A stretch of DNA of 64,000 bases. Origin: an uncultured Acidimicrobiales bacterium (GTDB lineage: Bacteria; Actinomycetota; Acidimicrobiia; Acidimicrobiales; SZUA-35). Under the pieces are notes generated by a model. It searched no databases. It saw only the letters and a program-made list of their open reading frames with translations, and was not told the DNA's origin. This document shows positions 49,763 to 59,800 of this stretch, piece by piece; position 1 is the first letter of the stretch; every line of letters begins with the position of its first letter. The position numbers and the translations under genes were made by a program. The DNA lies in NCBI GenBank assembly GCA_937925335.1, contig CALEWY010000022.1, forward strand, positions 1-64,000. Direction: 5' to 3'.

Positions 49763-51805
49763 TCACGTTCGAGCGCCAACTTCCTCGGCGAGGTAGTCGA
49801 GCATGGCGTCAGCGCTCATGGGTTTCGCCCACAGATAGCCCTGCCCCCGGTCATAGCCAAGGTCGACCAGAAGGTCACGCTGCTCGATAGTCTCCACGCC
49901 CTCGGCGACGGTCTGCAAACCAAGACTCTCCGACATCCGTCCAACCGCATCGACCAGGGCTCGTCCTCGTTCGGCGTCGGACTGGACGACGAAGGCACGA
50001 TCAGGCTTCAAGATGTCGACGGGAAGGCGCTGCAGATAGCTGAGCGAGCTATAGCCCGTGCCAAAGTCGTCGAGCGCCACACGAATGCCACATCCACGGA
50101 GCGTCTCAAGCCGAGAGATGATGAGATCGGCATCGCCGACCATCACACTCTCGGTGATTTCAAGGGTGAGCATCTCGGCCGGCAGTGCCTTCTGCGAGAG
50201 AAGGCCAACAACGAAGGGCACGAGCTCGGGATCGTTCAACTGACGAGCCGAGACGTTGACAGACAACGAAAGGTCCGTGGTGTCGAATCGGCGACGCCAC
50301 ACGACGAGCTGATCAACGGCCTGGCGAAGCACCGAGCGTCCGAGTTCAACGATCATGTTTGCGCGCTCAGCCGCATCGATGAACACCGGAGGTGGCACCG
50401 GCCCACGGACAGGGTGGTGCCAACGGGCAAGTGCCTCAGCACCACGAATCGCTCCGGTTGCAAGATCAACGTAGGGCTGGAAGTGGACCTCGATTTGGCC
50501 ATCGTCGATCGCAGCCCGCAGATCTTCCTCCATGGAGATTCGCTCGAGCACCTTGCCACTCATCGAGGGCTCGAAGACCAGCAATCTGTTGCGGCCGGTC
50601 GACTTGGCCTCGCCCATCGCAATGTCTGCGTTGCGGATGAGTTCGTCGGGTTCGATCTCGTCGTTGTCGACGACGGCGACGCCAATGCTGGCCGTGATCG
50701 TGATGAGTCGGCCGTCGAACTTGAAGGGCTGGCGAATCTCGTCAAAGAGACGCCGGGTGATCTGTTCGACATCACCTGCGGTTGCCCATTCGACGAACAA
50801 CGCAAACTCGTCGCCGCCAAGGCGGACGAGCGTCTCATCTCGCCTGACACACGATCGAAGACGATGCGCCACGATCTTGAGCAGCTGATCTCCCGCTTCG
50901 TGCCCGTGCAGATCGTTGACGTTGCGGAACCCATCGATGCCGATCATCAGCAGCGAGGGCGGATTCGATGACGTTTCGAATTCAGCGACGGATCGTGCGA
51001 TCTCGCGACGCATCAGGTTTCGGTTTCCGAGGCCCGTCAGTCCGTCGGTGAAGGCCTCTTCCGCGAGCTGGTCGAGGAGCTGACGCTTCTCGGTCACATC
51101 GCGAACCATGATGCTCCAGAACCGATGGCCACCATCGAGCCACGATGCCGCCGATCCTTCGATCGGGAAGGTGTTGCCATCTTGGCAACGACCCGTCGTT
51201 TCGAAGGTGCCTTCGGCGATCCCAGCACTGGCGATCGCCGGATCGTCGACAAAGTCGGCGTAATGCTGGCCAACCAGACCACCATCGTTCACCCGGAACA
51301 TCGTTCGAGCTGCCGGGTTGGCTTCAACGACGTGCAGGGTTTCGTTCAACAACACGATGCCATCGGCTGCAGCGGCCACAACAGAGCGGAATCGCGCTTC
51401 GGATCGGCGAATGGCTCGCAGCGTCTCAGCGTTGCGAGTGGCGTAGCGAATGGCTCGATCGAGCTCTTGTGCGCTGAACGTGCCCTTCACCAAGAAGTCG
51501 GCAGCACCGGCAGCGGCGGCTGACCGGTCGATTCGATCGTCGGCTTGGCCGGTCATCAGAATGCTCGGTGGCACCTGGTGCCCAGACACCGCTTCGAGCA
51601 GGTCAACACCGGTCAACGGGCCGAGTCGATAGTCGAGCAAGCAGACGTCGTGTGCGTTGTCCTTGAGCGCGGCGATACCACCAGCCGGGTCGGCGACCCA
51701 GGTGACGACATAGTCAGTTCCTTCGATTTCGTCGAGGAGATCGACGGCGATGAGCCGATCGTCTTCGTCGTCTTCGATGAGAAGCACGCGGACAGGACGT
51801 TGCAT
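49763..51805 (-). CDS. REC-PAS-GGDEF-EAL cyclic-di-GMP signalling protein
   Basis: 680 aa, soluble. REC domain about 1-120 (LLIEDDEDDRLIAVDLL; phospho-Asp in CLLDYRLGPL). PAS about 130-250 (FRSVVAAAADGIVLLNETLH). GGDEF about 260-420 with an intact motif in LVRLGGDEFALF. EAL about 430-680 with GAEALARWHHP, LTLEITESVMVGD and LDDFGTGYSSLSYLQRL. Both cyclase and phosphodiesterase motifs look intact. It starts 5 nt after a stand-alone response regulator, and no kinase is encoded nearby. Confidence 0.94.
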   Translation of the reverse strand: MQRPVRVLLIEDDEDDRLIAVDLLDEIEGTDYVVTWVADPAGGIAALKDNAHDVCLLDYRLGPLTGVDLLEAVSGHQVPPSILMTGQADDRIDRSAAAAGAADFLVKGTFSAQELDRAIRYATRNAETLRAIRRSEARFRSVVAAAADGIVLLNETLHVVEANPAARTMFRVNDGGLVGQHYADFVDDPAIASAGIAEGTFETTGRCQDGNTFPIEGSAASWLDGGHRFWSIMVRDVTEKRQLLDQLAEEAFTDGLTGLGNRNLMRREIARSVAEFETSSNPPSLLMIGIDGFRNVNDLHGHEAGDQLLKIVAHRLRSCVRRDETLVRLGGDEFALFVEWATAGDVEQITRRLFDEIRQPFKFDGRLITITASIGVAVVDNDEIEPDELIRNADIAMGEAKSTGRNRLLVFEPSMSGKVLERISMEEDLRAAIDDGQIEVHFQPYVDLATGAIRGAEALARWHHPVRGPVPPPVFIDAAERANMIVELGRSVLRQAVDQLVVWRRRFDTTDLSLSVNVSARQLNDPELVPFVVGLLSQKALPAEMLTLEITESVMVGDADLIISRLETLRGCGIRVALDDFGTGYSSLSYLQRLPVDILKPDRAFVVQSDAERGRALVDAVGRMSESLGLQTVAEGVETIEQRDLLVDLGYDRGQGYLWAKPMSADAMLDYLAEEVGART

Positions 51806-51810
51806 GGGAT

Positions 51811-52257
51811 CTAGACCGACGCCGGAAGTTCAACGATCTCAAGCCAATAGCGGCCGAGATCGGACATGATCGTGACGAGTCCGTCGAAGGTGACGGGTTT
51901 CGTGATGAACGAGTTCACGCCAAGGTCGTAGGTCTGCAAGATGTCTGCTTCGGCCTGCGACGTCGTGAGAACAACGACGGGGATTCGCTTGAGTTCAGGA
52001 TCTTGCTTGATGAGCTCGAGCGCCTCCCGGCCGTCCATACGAGGCATGTTGAGATCGAGCAGGATCAGTCCTGGCTGGGGGGAATCACGGCCTTCGAACC
52101 GTCCGGTTCGACGGAGGTATTCCATGAGCTCTTCGCCGTCTTCGACGGTAACCAGCTCGTTGGCAAGGCGGCTTTCTTCGAGTGCCTCAGCCGCCATCAG
52201 GCGGTCATCGGCATCGTCGTCGGCGAGCAGGATCGAAATGGGCGTAGGTCGAGGCAT
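51811..52257 (-). CDS. single-domain response regulator (Rcp1-like)
   Basis: 148 aa from the ATG at 52257, with GGAG 9 nt upstream. CheY-type receiver: ILLADDDADDRLMAAEAL supplies the acidic pocket, LILLDLNMPRMDGREAL the phospho-Asp, VVLTTSQAEADI the switch Thr, and FITKPVTFDGL the Lys. The fold resembles small regulators that partner bacteriophytochromes. It forms an operon with the GGDEF/EAL gene. Confidence 0.93.
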   Translation of the reverse strand: MPRPTPISILLADDDADDRLMAAEALEESRLANELVTVEDGEELMEYLRRTGRFEGRDSPQPGLILLDLNMPRMDGREALELIKQDPELKRIPVVVLTTSQAEADILQTYDLGVNSFITKPVTFDGLVTIMSDLGRYWLEIVELPASV

Positions 52258-52454
52258 CGGGGCCAACTCCAGAATCTGAACGGACGTGACAACCGTCCGC
52301 GTCCGTGCCCATCGGCTGGAGAAGCACGTCCGTGAGGACTCCGTCGGGAATTGACGCAGGGCTGATTTGCCACTGCGTTGCTGATTGCTGGCGCAGTCCC
52401 TTGATCCGACTCAGGCCAAAGCGGCCCGGTCTACTTCAGTAGGCCCGGACGCGC

Positions 52455-52488
52455 CGATGGCGCCGTCCCGGTCGGAACGGCGCCATCG
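52455..52488 (-). terminator. recA terminator
   Basis: Perfect 12-bp stem CGATGGCGCCGT/ACGGCGCCATCG with a 10-nt loop, 27 nt past the recA stop. The rest of the 257-bp gap to the response-regulator start contains no evident gene. Confidence 0.75.
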
Positions 52489-52514
52489 ATGTGGGGAATC
52501 TGTTGTCGACTCGG

Positions 52515-53585
52515 TCAGTCGAGCGAGATTGGCTTGTCGGCCAACGGATCATCATCCATGACGTCTTCGCCTTCACCTTCGGTGAGGTCGATCGAGTCAT
52601 CTGGGATCAGACCAACAGCCTTGAGCACTCGGTCCTGGATCTCCATCATGAGATCTGGGTTCTCGGTGAGGAACTGCTTGACCTTCTCTCGACCCTGGCC
52701 GATCTGCTCGCCTTCGTAGGTGTACCAAGCACCCGACTTCTTGACGATGTTCTGTTCGACGGAGATATCGAGCAGCGAACCTTCTCGACTCACGCCCTTG
52801 CCGTACATGATGTCGAACTCGGCCTGACGGAACGGCGGCGCCACCTTGTTCTTGACGACCTTCACACGGGTGCGGTTACCAACGACTTCGGCGCCATCCT
52901 TCAGCGCTTCAATACGACGGATGTCGAGGCGAACCGAGCTGTAGAACTTGAGGGCACGACCGCCAGGGGTGGTTTCCGGCGAACCGAACATCACGCCGAT
53001 CTTCTCTCGCAATTGGTTGATGAAGATGCAGATCGTGTCGGACTTGTTCAAGTTGCCCGTGATCTTGCGAAGAGCCTGGGACATCAAGCGGGCCTGAAGG
53101 CCGACGTGGGTGTCGCCCATTTCGCCTTCGATTTCAGCTCGTGGCGTCAACGCAGCAACCGAGTCGATCACGATCACGTCCATCGAACCCGACCGGACCA
53201 AGATGTCGGCGATTTCGAGAGCCTGCTCACCAGTGTCGGGCTGTGAGATCAAGAGCTCGTCGACATCAACACCGATGTTGCGGGCGTAGGCCGGATCCAT
53301 CGCATGCTCAGCATCGATGTAGGCGCACAGGCCGCCGTTGCGCTGCGCTTCAGCCACGACGTGCATGGCGAGCGTGGACTTTCCGGAAGCTTCCGGGCCG
53401 TAGACCTCAACCACACGACCGCGTGGCAGGCCACCGACGCCGAGGGCGATGTCGAGTGCCAGGTTGCCGGTCGACACGGTCTCCACCGCCATCCCGGTCT
53501 TCTCGCCCATCTTCATGACCGAGCCCTTGCCGAACTGCTTTTCGATCTGACCGAGTGCCATATCGAGTGCTTTGTTCTTATCCAC
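52515..53585 (-). CDS. recA: recombinase RecA
   Basis: 356 aa from a GTG with AGGAG 7 nt upstream. Strand-exchange ATPase and co-protease for Lex[21 protein letters not shown] is the P-loop, [20 protein letters not shown] Walker B with loop L1, [20 protein letters not shown] and [20 protein letters not shown] loop L2. The C-terminal tail is acidic ([13 protein letters not shown]). No intein and no recX downstream. A LexA box lies 209 bp upstream. Confidence 0.99.
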   Translation of the reverse strand: MDKNKALDMALGQIEKQFGKGSVMKMGEKTGMAVETVSTGNLALDIALGVGGLPRGRVVEVYGPEASGKSTLAMHVVAEAQRNGGLCAYIDAEHAMDPAYARNIGVDVDELLISQPDTGEQALEIADILVRSGSMDVIVIDSVAALTPRAEIEGEMGDTHVGLQARLMSQALRKITGNLNKSDTICIFINQLREKIGVMFGSPETTPGGRALKFYSSVRLDIRRIEALKDGAEVVGNRTRVKVVKNKVAPPFRQAEFDIMYGKGVSREGSLLDISVEQNIVKKSGAWYTYEGEQIGQGREKVKQFLTENPDLMMEIQDRVLKAVGLIPDDSIDLTEGEGEDVMDDDPLADKPISLD

Positions 53586-53680
53586 GGGTGTTCTCCTGGT
53601 TTCAGTTTCGTTCGTGCGCAGGTCTTGCGCTTCGTACGTTGGCGGGGGAATGACGAGTGGTAATGACCGTAACGATGGCC

Positions 53681-53706
53681 TGTGACAGTCACCGTCGGCC
53701 GGTGAG
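53681..53706. promoter_or_regulatory. motif shared with the lexA-divergent gene leader (copy 2)
   Basis: TGTGACAGTCACCGTCGG, then CCGGTGAG, 96 bp upstream of the recA start and between it and the LexA box. It differs from 9123-9147 by one inserted C. On the recA strand it ends TGTCACAGG followed by TTACGGTC, loosely reminiscent of the LexA-independent mycobacterial recA promoter. That comparison is inference. Confidence 0.6.
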
Positions 53707-53793
53707 TTGCACCGGCTGTTTGATCAGCCATCCGCTGGCTCGGTCCATCCGGCAATCGATGGATTCCGCCTCAGGACGACATCAATGTAATTG

Positions 53794-53807
53794 CGAACAA
53801 CTGTTCG
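53794..53807. promoter_or_regulatory. LexA (SOS) box upstream of recA
   Basis: CGAACAACTGTTCG, a perfect match to CGAACNNNNGTTCG. It is 209 bp from the recA start and 59 bp from the start of the divergent gene at 53866, so it may serve either or both. Confidence 0.9.
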
Positions 53808-53865
53808 GGCAACCATTCAGCGCGAGAAATCCTCAGATCCGAACCGGCGACTACCCTCCCCCTCG

Positions 53866-54381
53866 ATGTCCTCCGCTTCGTCGCTACACGAACCACCGCC
53901 TCGGCAACACGATTCTGGCTCGAGGCGCGAGTCGAGTCGAGCGTCGAGCAGCGGCCCGATCGATGGTCATCCGCAGCCTCGGATACAGCATCGTCCTCCA
54001 GCACACGGTCGCTTTCCGGCACACGGTCGTTCACCGGAGCGGCGTCGTTCTCGGGCGCTCTTCGCTGCTATCACGCTCTGCTTCATCGTTCTGGTCTCGG
54101 CGTGTGGAGCCGATGGGGGTGACGAAACCGAAAGCACCCAGGACCTTCTCGAAGAACTCGAGGGGCGCCCCCTCTCCCCCGCCGAAGTTGCCGAACGTAA
54201 CGAGGTTGCCGAACTGCTGTGTGGGCTCGATGACGACGTCCTCACTGCGGTCTGGGACGAGCTGCGGCCGAGCGACTTCGAGTTTCAAGACATCGTCTTC
54301 ACCTCGACCTGCCCGGATCGCCTTCCGGTGTATGCCGCCCACACCGGCCGGTTCGTTGTCGAAGACGACCCAGAGGGATAG
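53866..54381 (+). CDS. membrane-anchored or lipoprotein of unknown function, divergent from recA
   Basis: 171 aa from the ATG at 53866. A long basic, His/Pro/Arg-rich N-terminus (about 60 residues) precedes LFAAITLCFIVLVSACG. That segment could be a transmembrane anchor or, given LVSAC, a lipobox with an unusually long n-region; a downstream start would make it a normal lipoprotein, but none is obvious. The acidic outer domain (STQDLLEELEGRPLSPAEVA, then WDELRPSDFEFQDI) has two cysteines, possibly disulfide-linked. No family recognised. The LexA box 59 bp upstream suggests SOS control. Confidence 0.6.
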   Translation: MSSASSLHEPPPRQHDSGSRRESSRASSSGPIDGHPQPRIQHRPPAHGRFPAHGRSPERRRSRALFAAITLCFIVLVSACGADGGDETESTQDLLEELEGRPLSPAEVAERNEVAELLCGLDDDVLTAVWDELRPSDFEFQDIVFTSTCPDRLPVYAAHTGRFVVEDDPEG

Positions 54382-54407
54382 CCCAAGACGACCCAGAGGG
54401 ATCGCCG
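54362..54407. repeat. 23-bp tandem repeat across a stop codon
   Basis: AAGACGACCCAGAGGGAT plus five variable bases occurs twice, with a third partial AAGACGA. The first copy contains the stop codon of the preceding gene. Confidence 0.9.
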
Positions 54408-54430
54408 AAGACGAGCGGCGCAGGGCGCGC

Positions 54431-56773
54431 TTACGCGTCGTCGAGGGCGAGCAGTGAGGTGTTGACGATGGTGGCGGCGGAGATGCCGGTCACCTCGTGC
54501 AGGTCGGCGATGGTTCCCGATTCGCCGAAGCGGTCGACACCGAGAGCGAACTGGCGCGATCCGATGGCGGAACCAATCCACGCCAGGCTGTGGCTCGCCG
54601 CGTCGTGCACGCTGATGACGGGCCGCGAGCGTTCGCCCTCTGGAATCAAGTGGTGCAGATGGCTCACCGTTCGCTCGGATCGAGCGCTCGTCGCCGCGTC
54701 GAGATAGCTGTTTCGCCACGAGCGATACACCCGGTCCGGGCAGGTGAGGTGCACCACGCTCGAACCAACACCTTCGGCCGCAAGCTCCTCCGCTGCCTCG
54801 AGTGCCTCTGGGGCCATCACGCCAGTCGTCACGATCGTCACCTGCGGCTCGTCGCGGCCCTCGCCCAAGAATTCGGCGAGGCGATAACCGCCAGCGAGCA
54901 CCTGGGCGCGCAGTACCTCCTCGCCCAGCCGGTCGAGCGCGTCGGCAAAAGGCGCCTGATCGATCGGTCGGGTCGAAAGGCGAAGGTAGGTGCTTTGGCC
55001 ATCGGGCTGGGAGAGCTGGTCGATCGCATCACACAGCAACCAATCGACCTCGGTCGCGAACGCCGGTTCGGCGTAGTTGATGTTTGGCAGCTCCGCACCA
55101 ACGGAAGCGGTGATCGTCGACTGGTGAGCCCCGCCTTCGGGCGCAAGCGTGACGCCGGACGGCGTTCCTGTGACGATGAATTTCGAATCGTTGTAGATGC
55201 CGTAGATCAACGCATCAAGGCCTCGCAGCACGAACGGGTCATAGACGGTGCCGATCGGCAGAAGGTGCTCACCGTGGTGGTCGTGACTCAACCCGAGCTG
55301 CCCGAGCAACATGAACAGATTCATCTCGCTGATGCCGAGTTCAATGTGGCGGCCGCTGGGGCTCGGAGCCCACTTGAGCAACCGGTCCGCTCCGCCGTGG
55401 TCGTCTCGCTCCTCGTGGGAGTAAACGCCGGTCTTGTTGATCCAACCGCCGAGATTTGTCGAAATCGATACGTCTGGCGCGGTCGTGACGATGCGTTCTC
55501 CGACGCCGTCGACGTCGGCCAGGCTGGCAAGCGTTCGACCGAATGCTTCCTGCGACGATGTTGCACCGTTCGTGACCGGCCGGCGTGCGGAGATCGGAAC
55601 CGGAGCGATCGGACGAGCGATCGGCGTCGGGTTGTTGATCGATCCGCCGACCGACGCACAGATCTCACCAGCTGGCGACTCGGGATCAAACCGATCCCAC
55701 TCGTTCGTTTCATCGAGACCGAGCCGGCTCCGAAACGCGTCGATCTGGTCAGGTGAAAGAAGGGCCGCGTGATTGAGCGGGTCGCCGGCAATCGGCAATC
55801 CCCAACCCTTGATCGTGTAGGCGAAGACCACAGACGGTCGATCCGTATCGTCGTCGCAGCGTTCGAATGTCTCCTGCAGCAGGCCGAGATCGTGCCCGCC
55901 CAAATCGGTCACGAGTGTCTTCAACGAATCGTTGTCGTAGCCGTCGGCAAACCGCGCAACCGCGGGGTCGGCACCATCGAGGAATTTGGTTCGGAGATCG
56001 TCGCCCTCGAGCGCGAACAGGGCCTGGTAGGCCTCGTTCGCCATCGAGTCGATCCGGGCTTCGAGCGCATCGCCGCCGGGCAGCGTGAATGCCTCGGTCA
56101 AGCGAGATCCATACTTCGCTTCGGCCACATGCCAACCAGCATCAGCGAAGAACCGCTTGAGCCGCAGCGCTGCGATATCGGGGATCACGCGATCGAGGCT
56201 CTGTCGGTTGAGGTCGACCACCATCGTGAAGTTGCCGAGGCCTTGAGTGGCGGGATCAGCGATGGCTTCCCACACGTTGCCTTCGTCGAGCTCGGCATCA
56301 CCCACAAGCGCAACGAAGCGCGCCGGCGGCTGATCCCCAAAGTGTGAGTCGACATAGCGGCGAGTCAGCGCCGAGAACAGCGGGGCAACTGCCCCAAGAC
56401 CAACCGAGCCGGTGGAGAAGTCGGAAACGTCCGGATCTTTCGTGCGCGACGGGTAGGCCTGCAGCCCACCGCGCCGGCGAAGGGTCGTGAGGTATGACGC
56501 GTCGAGTTCGCCGGTGAGGTACTTGATGGCGTGATACACGGGCGACGCATGGGGCTTCACCGCCACCTTGTCTTCGCCCCCGATATGGCTGAACCACAGT
56601 GCGGTCATGATCGACACCATCGAGGCGCACGAGGCCTGGTGACCACCGACCTTCACCTCGGTGTCACCCCGGCGGTTTGCTGCATCAACGATCCGAGTGG
56701 CCAACCAAAGAACTCGTTGTTCAATCTCTCGAAGTGCATCGAGATCACGAGTTGGTTGTCGATCCGCATTCAT
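54431..56773 (-). CDS. homodimeric E1/transketolase-like thiamine-diphosphate enzyme
   Basis: 780 aa from the ATG at 56773 (GGAG 10 nt upstream). Family resemblance is to AceE-like pyruvate dehydrogenase E1 and transketolase. The ThDP motif is VGDAELDEGNVWEAIADPAT ending in VVDLNRQSLD, HASPVYHAIKYLTG lies N-terminal, and the central domain has HIELGISEMNLFMLLGQLGL (activating Glu region). AceE is about 100 residues longer, and no E2 or E3 gene is nearby, so activity as a PDH component is uncertain. Divergent from a large regulator 94 bp away. Confidence 0.8.
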   Translation of the reverse strand: MNADRQPTRDLDALREIEQRVLWLATRIVDAANRRGDTEVKVGGHQASCASMVSIMTALWFSHIGGEDKVAVKPHASPVYHAIKYLTGELDASYLTTLRRRGGLQAYPSRTKDPDVSDFSTGSVGLGAVAPLFSALTRRYVDSHFGDQPPARFVALVGDAELDEGNVWEAIADPATQGLGNFTMVVDLNRQSLDRVIPDIAALRLKRFFADAGWHVAEAKYGSRLTEAFTLPGGDALEARIDSMANEAYQALFALEGDDLRTKFLDGADPAVARFADGYDNDSLKTLVTDLGGHDLGLLQETFERCDDDTDRPSVVFAYTIKGWGLPIAGDPLNHAALLSPDQIDAFRSRLGLDETNEWDRFDPESPAGEICASVGGSINNPTPIARPIAPVPISARRPVTNGATSSQEAFGRTLASLADVDGVGERIVTTAPDVSISTNLGGWINKTGVYSHEERDDHGGADRLLKWAPSPSGRHIELGISEMNLFMLLGQLGLSHDHHGEHLLPIGTVYDPFVLRGLDALIYGIYNDSKFIVTGTPSGVTLAPEGGAHQSTITASVGAELPNINYAEPAFATEVDWLLCDAIDQLSQPDGQSTYLRLSTRPIDQAPFADALDRLGEEVLRAQVLAGGYRLAEFLGEGRDEPQVTIVTTGVMAPEALEAAEELAAEGVGSSVVHLTCPDRVYRSWRNSYLDAATSARSERTVSHLHHLIPEGERSRPVISVHDAASHSLAWIGSAIGSRQFALGVDRFGESGTIADLHEVTGISAATIVNTSLLALDDA

Positions 56774-56866
56774 GAACTGCCACAACTCCTGACCGGTTGG
56801 GCTCGAACAGCCCAAGTCCCAAATGTTAGGGGCGAGAATGCGAGGCTACGATCGCGGCTGGCGCGA

Positions 56867-59800
56867 ATGATTGGGGGCCAAACGGTGCAATTCGAAGTGT
56901 TGGGCCCACTTCGCGTGAGTGTGGACGGGCGGCCGGTCGAGATCGCCGGCACGAAGCCGCGCCTCGTTCTGCTCTCGTTGCTCATGGCCGACGGGGCCGT
57001 GGTGTCAACCGATCGGCTCATCGAGCAGGTGTGGGGCGACAAGCCGCCGGCAAAGCCCCACGTCACCCTTCGGTCGTACATCTCCAACCTTCGCAAGCTC
57101 ATCGAACCAGATCGCACCGACGGCGCGTCTCGCCTCCTCGTCACCCGATCGCCGGGCTACCAACTCGATGTCGATGACATCGATGTCGATGCCCGTCGCT
57201 TCGCAGCCTTGATCGCCGAGACCAGGGCATCACAGGCCACTGGCGACACCGAGGCGGTTCTCCAGCACTCCAGCGACGCCCTCGCCCTCTGGCGGGCCGA
57301 TGATCTCGTCGAACTCGACGCTTTCCCCATCGATGTTGCCCATCTCGCGCAGCTTCGGGCCGAGGCGATGCTCGCCAACGGTCAGGCGTTGCTCGAGCTC
57401 GGACGGCCGGGTGAAGCGGTGTCGACGCTCACTGCACAAGTTGCCGCTCATCCTGCTGACGAAGCGTTGCGTCGGTTGCAGATGCTTGCTCTATACCGCT
57501 CTGGTCGAGCCAGCGACGCGCTCACGGCTGCACACGATCTTCGACAACACCTCGGCTCGCAACTCGGACTCGATCCGTCGCCGCCCACCATCGAACTCGA
57601 GGGCCGAATTCTCGCGAACGATCCCGGCCTTGAGCTCTCACGTGCGCCTCGGAGCGCAGCCCCGGTGGCCGCATCCGACGCAGAGCCCGTCGCAGCAGCG
57701 ATCGAATCACCGCCCGGCCGCGACGAAGCCTTCCTCGCCATCACCGCCGAGATGGATGACGGACAGGTTGCCGTTCTCACCGGCGAGCCAGGCATCGGGA
57801 AGACGACACTCCTCGCCGCTGCCGCTGATGCCTCGACCTCAGAGGGCCGACGAGTGGTGTGGGGACGTTGCCATGACGGCGGCAGTTCGCGCACGCTGTG
57901 GCCGTGGGTCTCACTGCTTGCGCAGCTCACCGAACGACTCGACGACACAACCCTCGCCGAGGTCGTCGGCAATCGGGGACGTGATCTCGCCGGCATCGTG
58001 CCCGAGATCGGCGACCGGCTCGGCATCGAGGCCCGAAGCGCAGCGGACGAATTCGTCATCTCCGACGCGGTCGTCCGTTTGGTCCGCTCGGTCGCCGAAC
58101 AAACGCCATGCACGCTGATCTTCGAGGATCTTCACTGGTCGGATCCGACCAGCGCAAAGCTGCTCAACATCGCAACGTCCGCTCTCGTTGACGCACCGGT
58201 CAAGGTGCTTGCGTCATGGCGCGATACCGAACCAGCACACGTTGAGGCCGAAACCGCACTCGCGGCTGTTGGTCGGGCCGCCGGCCGCAGACGTATCGAA
58301 CTCGTTGGCCTCGATTCCCCCACCATCGCAGAACTCGCCGAGGCCGAACTTGGCGAACGCCCAGGTGACGACCTCCTGCATGTGATCGCCGATCGGACCA
58401 ACGGCAACCCTCTCTTCATCACCGAACTGTTGCGCCAGGCCGATCCCGGCGCCGCAGCCTCGACCACGATTCGAGAGGTGATTCTGCAGCGGGTCGCTCA
58501 ACTGCCTTCGGGCGCCGACGACGCGCTGAGTACCGCATCACTTTGCCGAGCTGGGTTCAGCGAGCAGATGTTGCAGAGCCCCGATGCAGCCGCCAACCGC
58601 GAGACGGTGGAACAAACGCTCAGCATCCTCGACGAAGCGATGGCCCGACGGCTGATCGAAGAGGACCCGGAGCGACCCAACCGTTTCCGCTTTACCCACT
58701 CACTCATCGCCGAGACGCTTGCGGAGTCGCTCAGTCCATTGCGGCGAGCTCAGCGCCATGCCCAGCTCGGGCTCACGCTGCAACACCTCGGCGCTCCCGA
58801 TGCCGAACTTGCTCATCATTTCCTCGAGGGAGCCAGGGCCGGCACCGCCGTGGTCGGCGCGGAGTACGCATGCCAGGCAGCACGAGCAAACCGCTTCCTG
58901 CACGATCACCTGAGTTCGATCACCCTGATCGAACGCGGATTGTCTGCGCTCGAGAATGCAGAGGGGGATGAACGAGCGATCAGCGAGGTGCGGATCGATC
59001 TCTTGATCGACCTCGCACAGGGCCGCAAACATCAGCGTCGGCCTACCGATGTGCACGATCTTGCCGTCGAAGCATTCGAACTCTCTCGCGAGATCGGCGA
59101 CGAATCGCGCATGGCCACCGCCGCGCTGGCCTACACGGGCAACGCGCCTCGGTCCCGCCAGCCCGTGGCGACCCAGTGGCTCGGATACTGGAACCCACCC
59201 GAGACAGCGCTCGACATGTTGCAGGCGAGCGTTTCGAAGATGAGCGATGATCATCCGCTCCGGGCCAGCGTGTTGCTCGCTCATGCTGCCGAGCTCTACG
59301 GCCCGGCAGCCGACACCGAACGAGCAGCCGGGTTCATCGAAGCGGGAATCAGCGCGGCCCGACATCTCGACGACGCCGAACAACTTGCGTTCGGCCTTCT
59401 CAAGAAGAACTCCGTCCTCAACCGATCACTCTCGATCGAGGAACGCGAATCGACACTGCAGGAAGTGCTCGACATCGCCGCGGTGCACGATCTGCCCGGG
59501 CTGCAATTCAGCGCCAATCGCTGGCTCGCGATCGCTGCGCTCGACCGAGGCGATCGGCCAGCAGCTGACGCCGCCGTCGATGCAGCACGCTCCGTCGCGG
59601 AAACGACCGAGGATCGACACCTCAACATGGAGGTGGAGTCGATCACCATCGCGATGGCGATGTTCGACGGCGCCTATGACAAGGCCGACGAAGCACTGCG
59701 CGCCGCCTTCGTCAAACACAGCGCGATCTCGCCGGGTGCGATGACCCGATTCTCGATCCAGTTCGGCTCGGTCATGGAAGAGAAGGGTCGATTCGACCGG

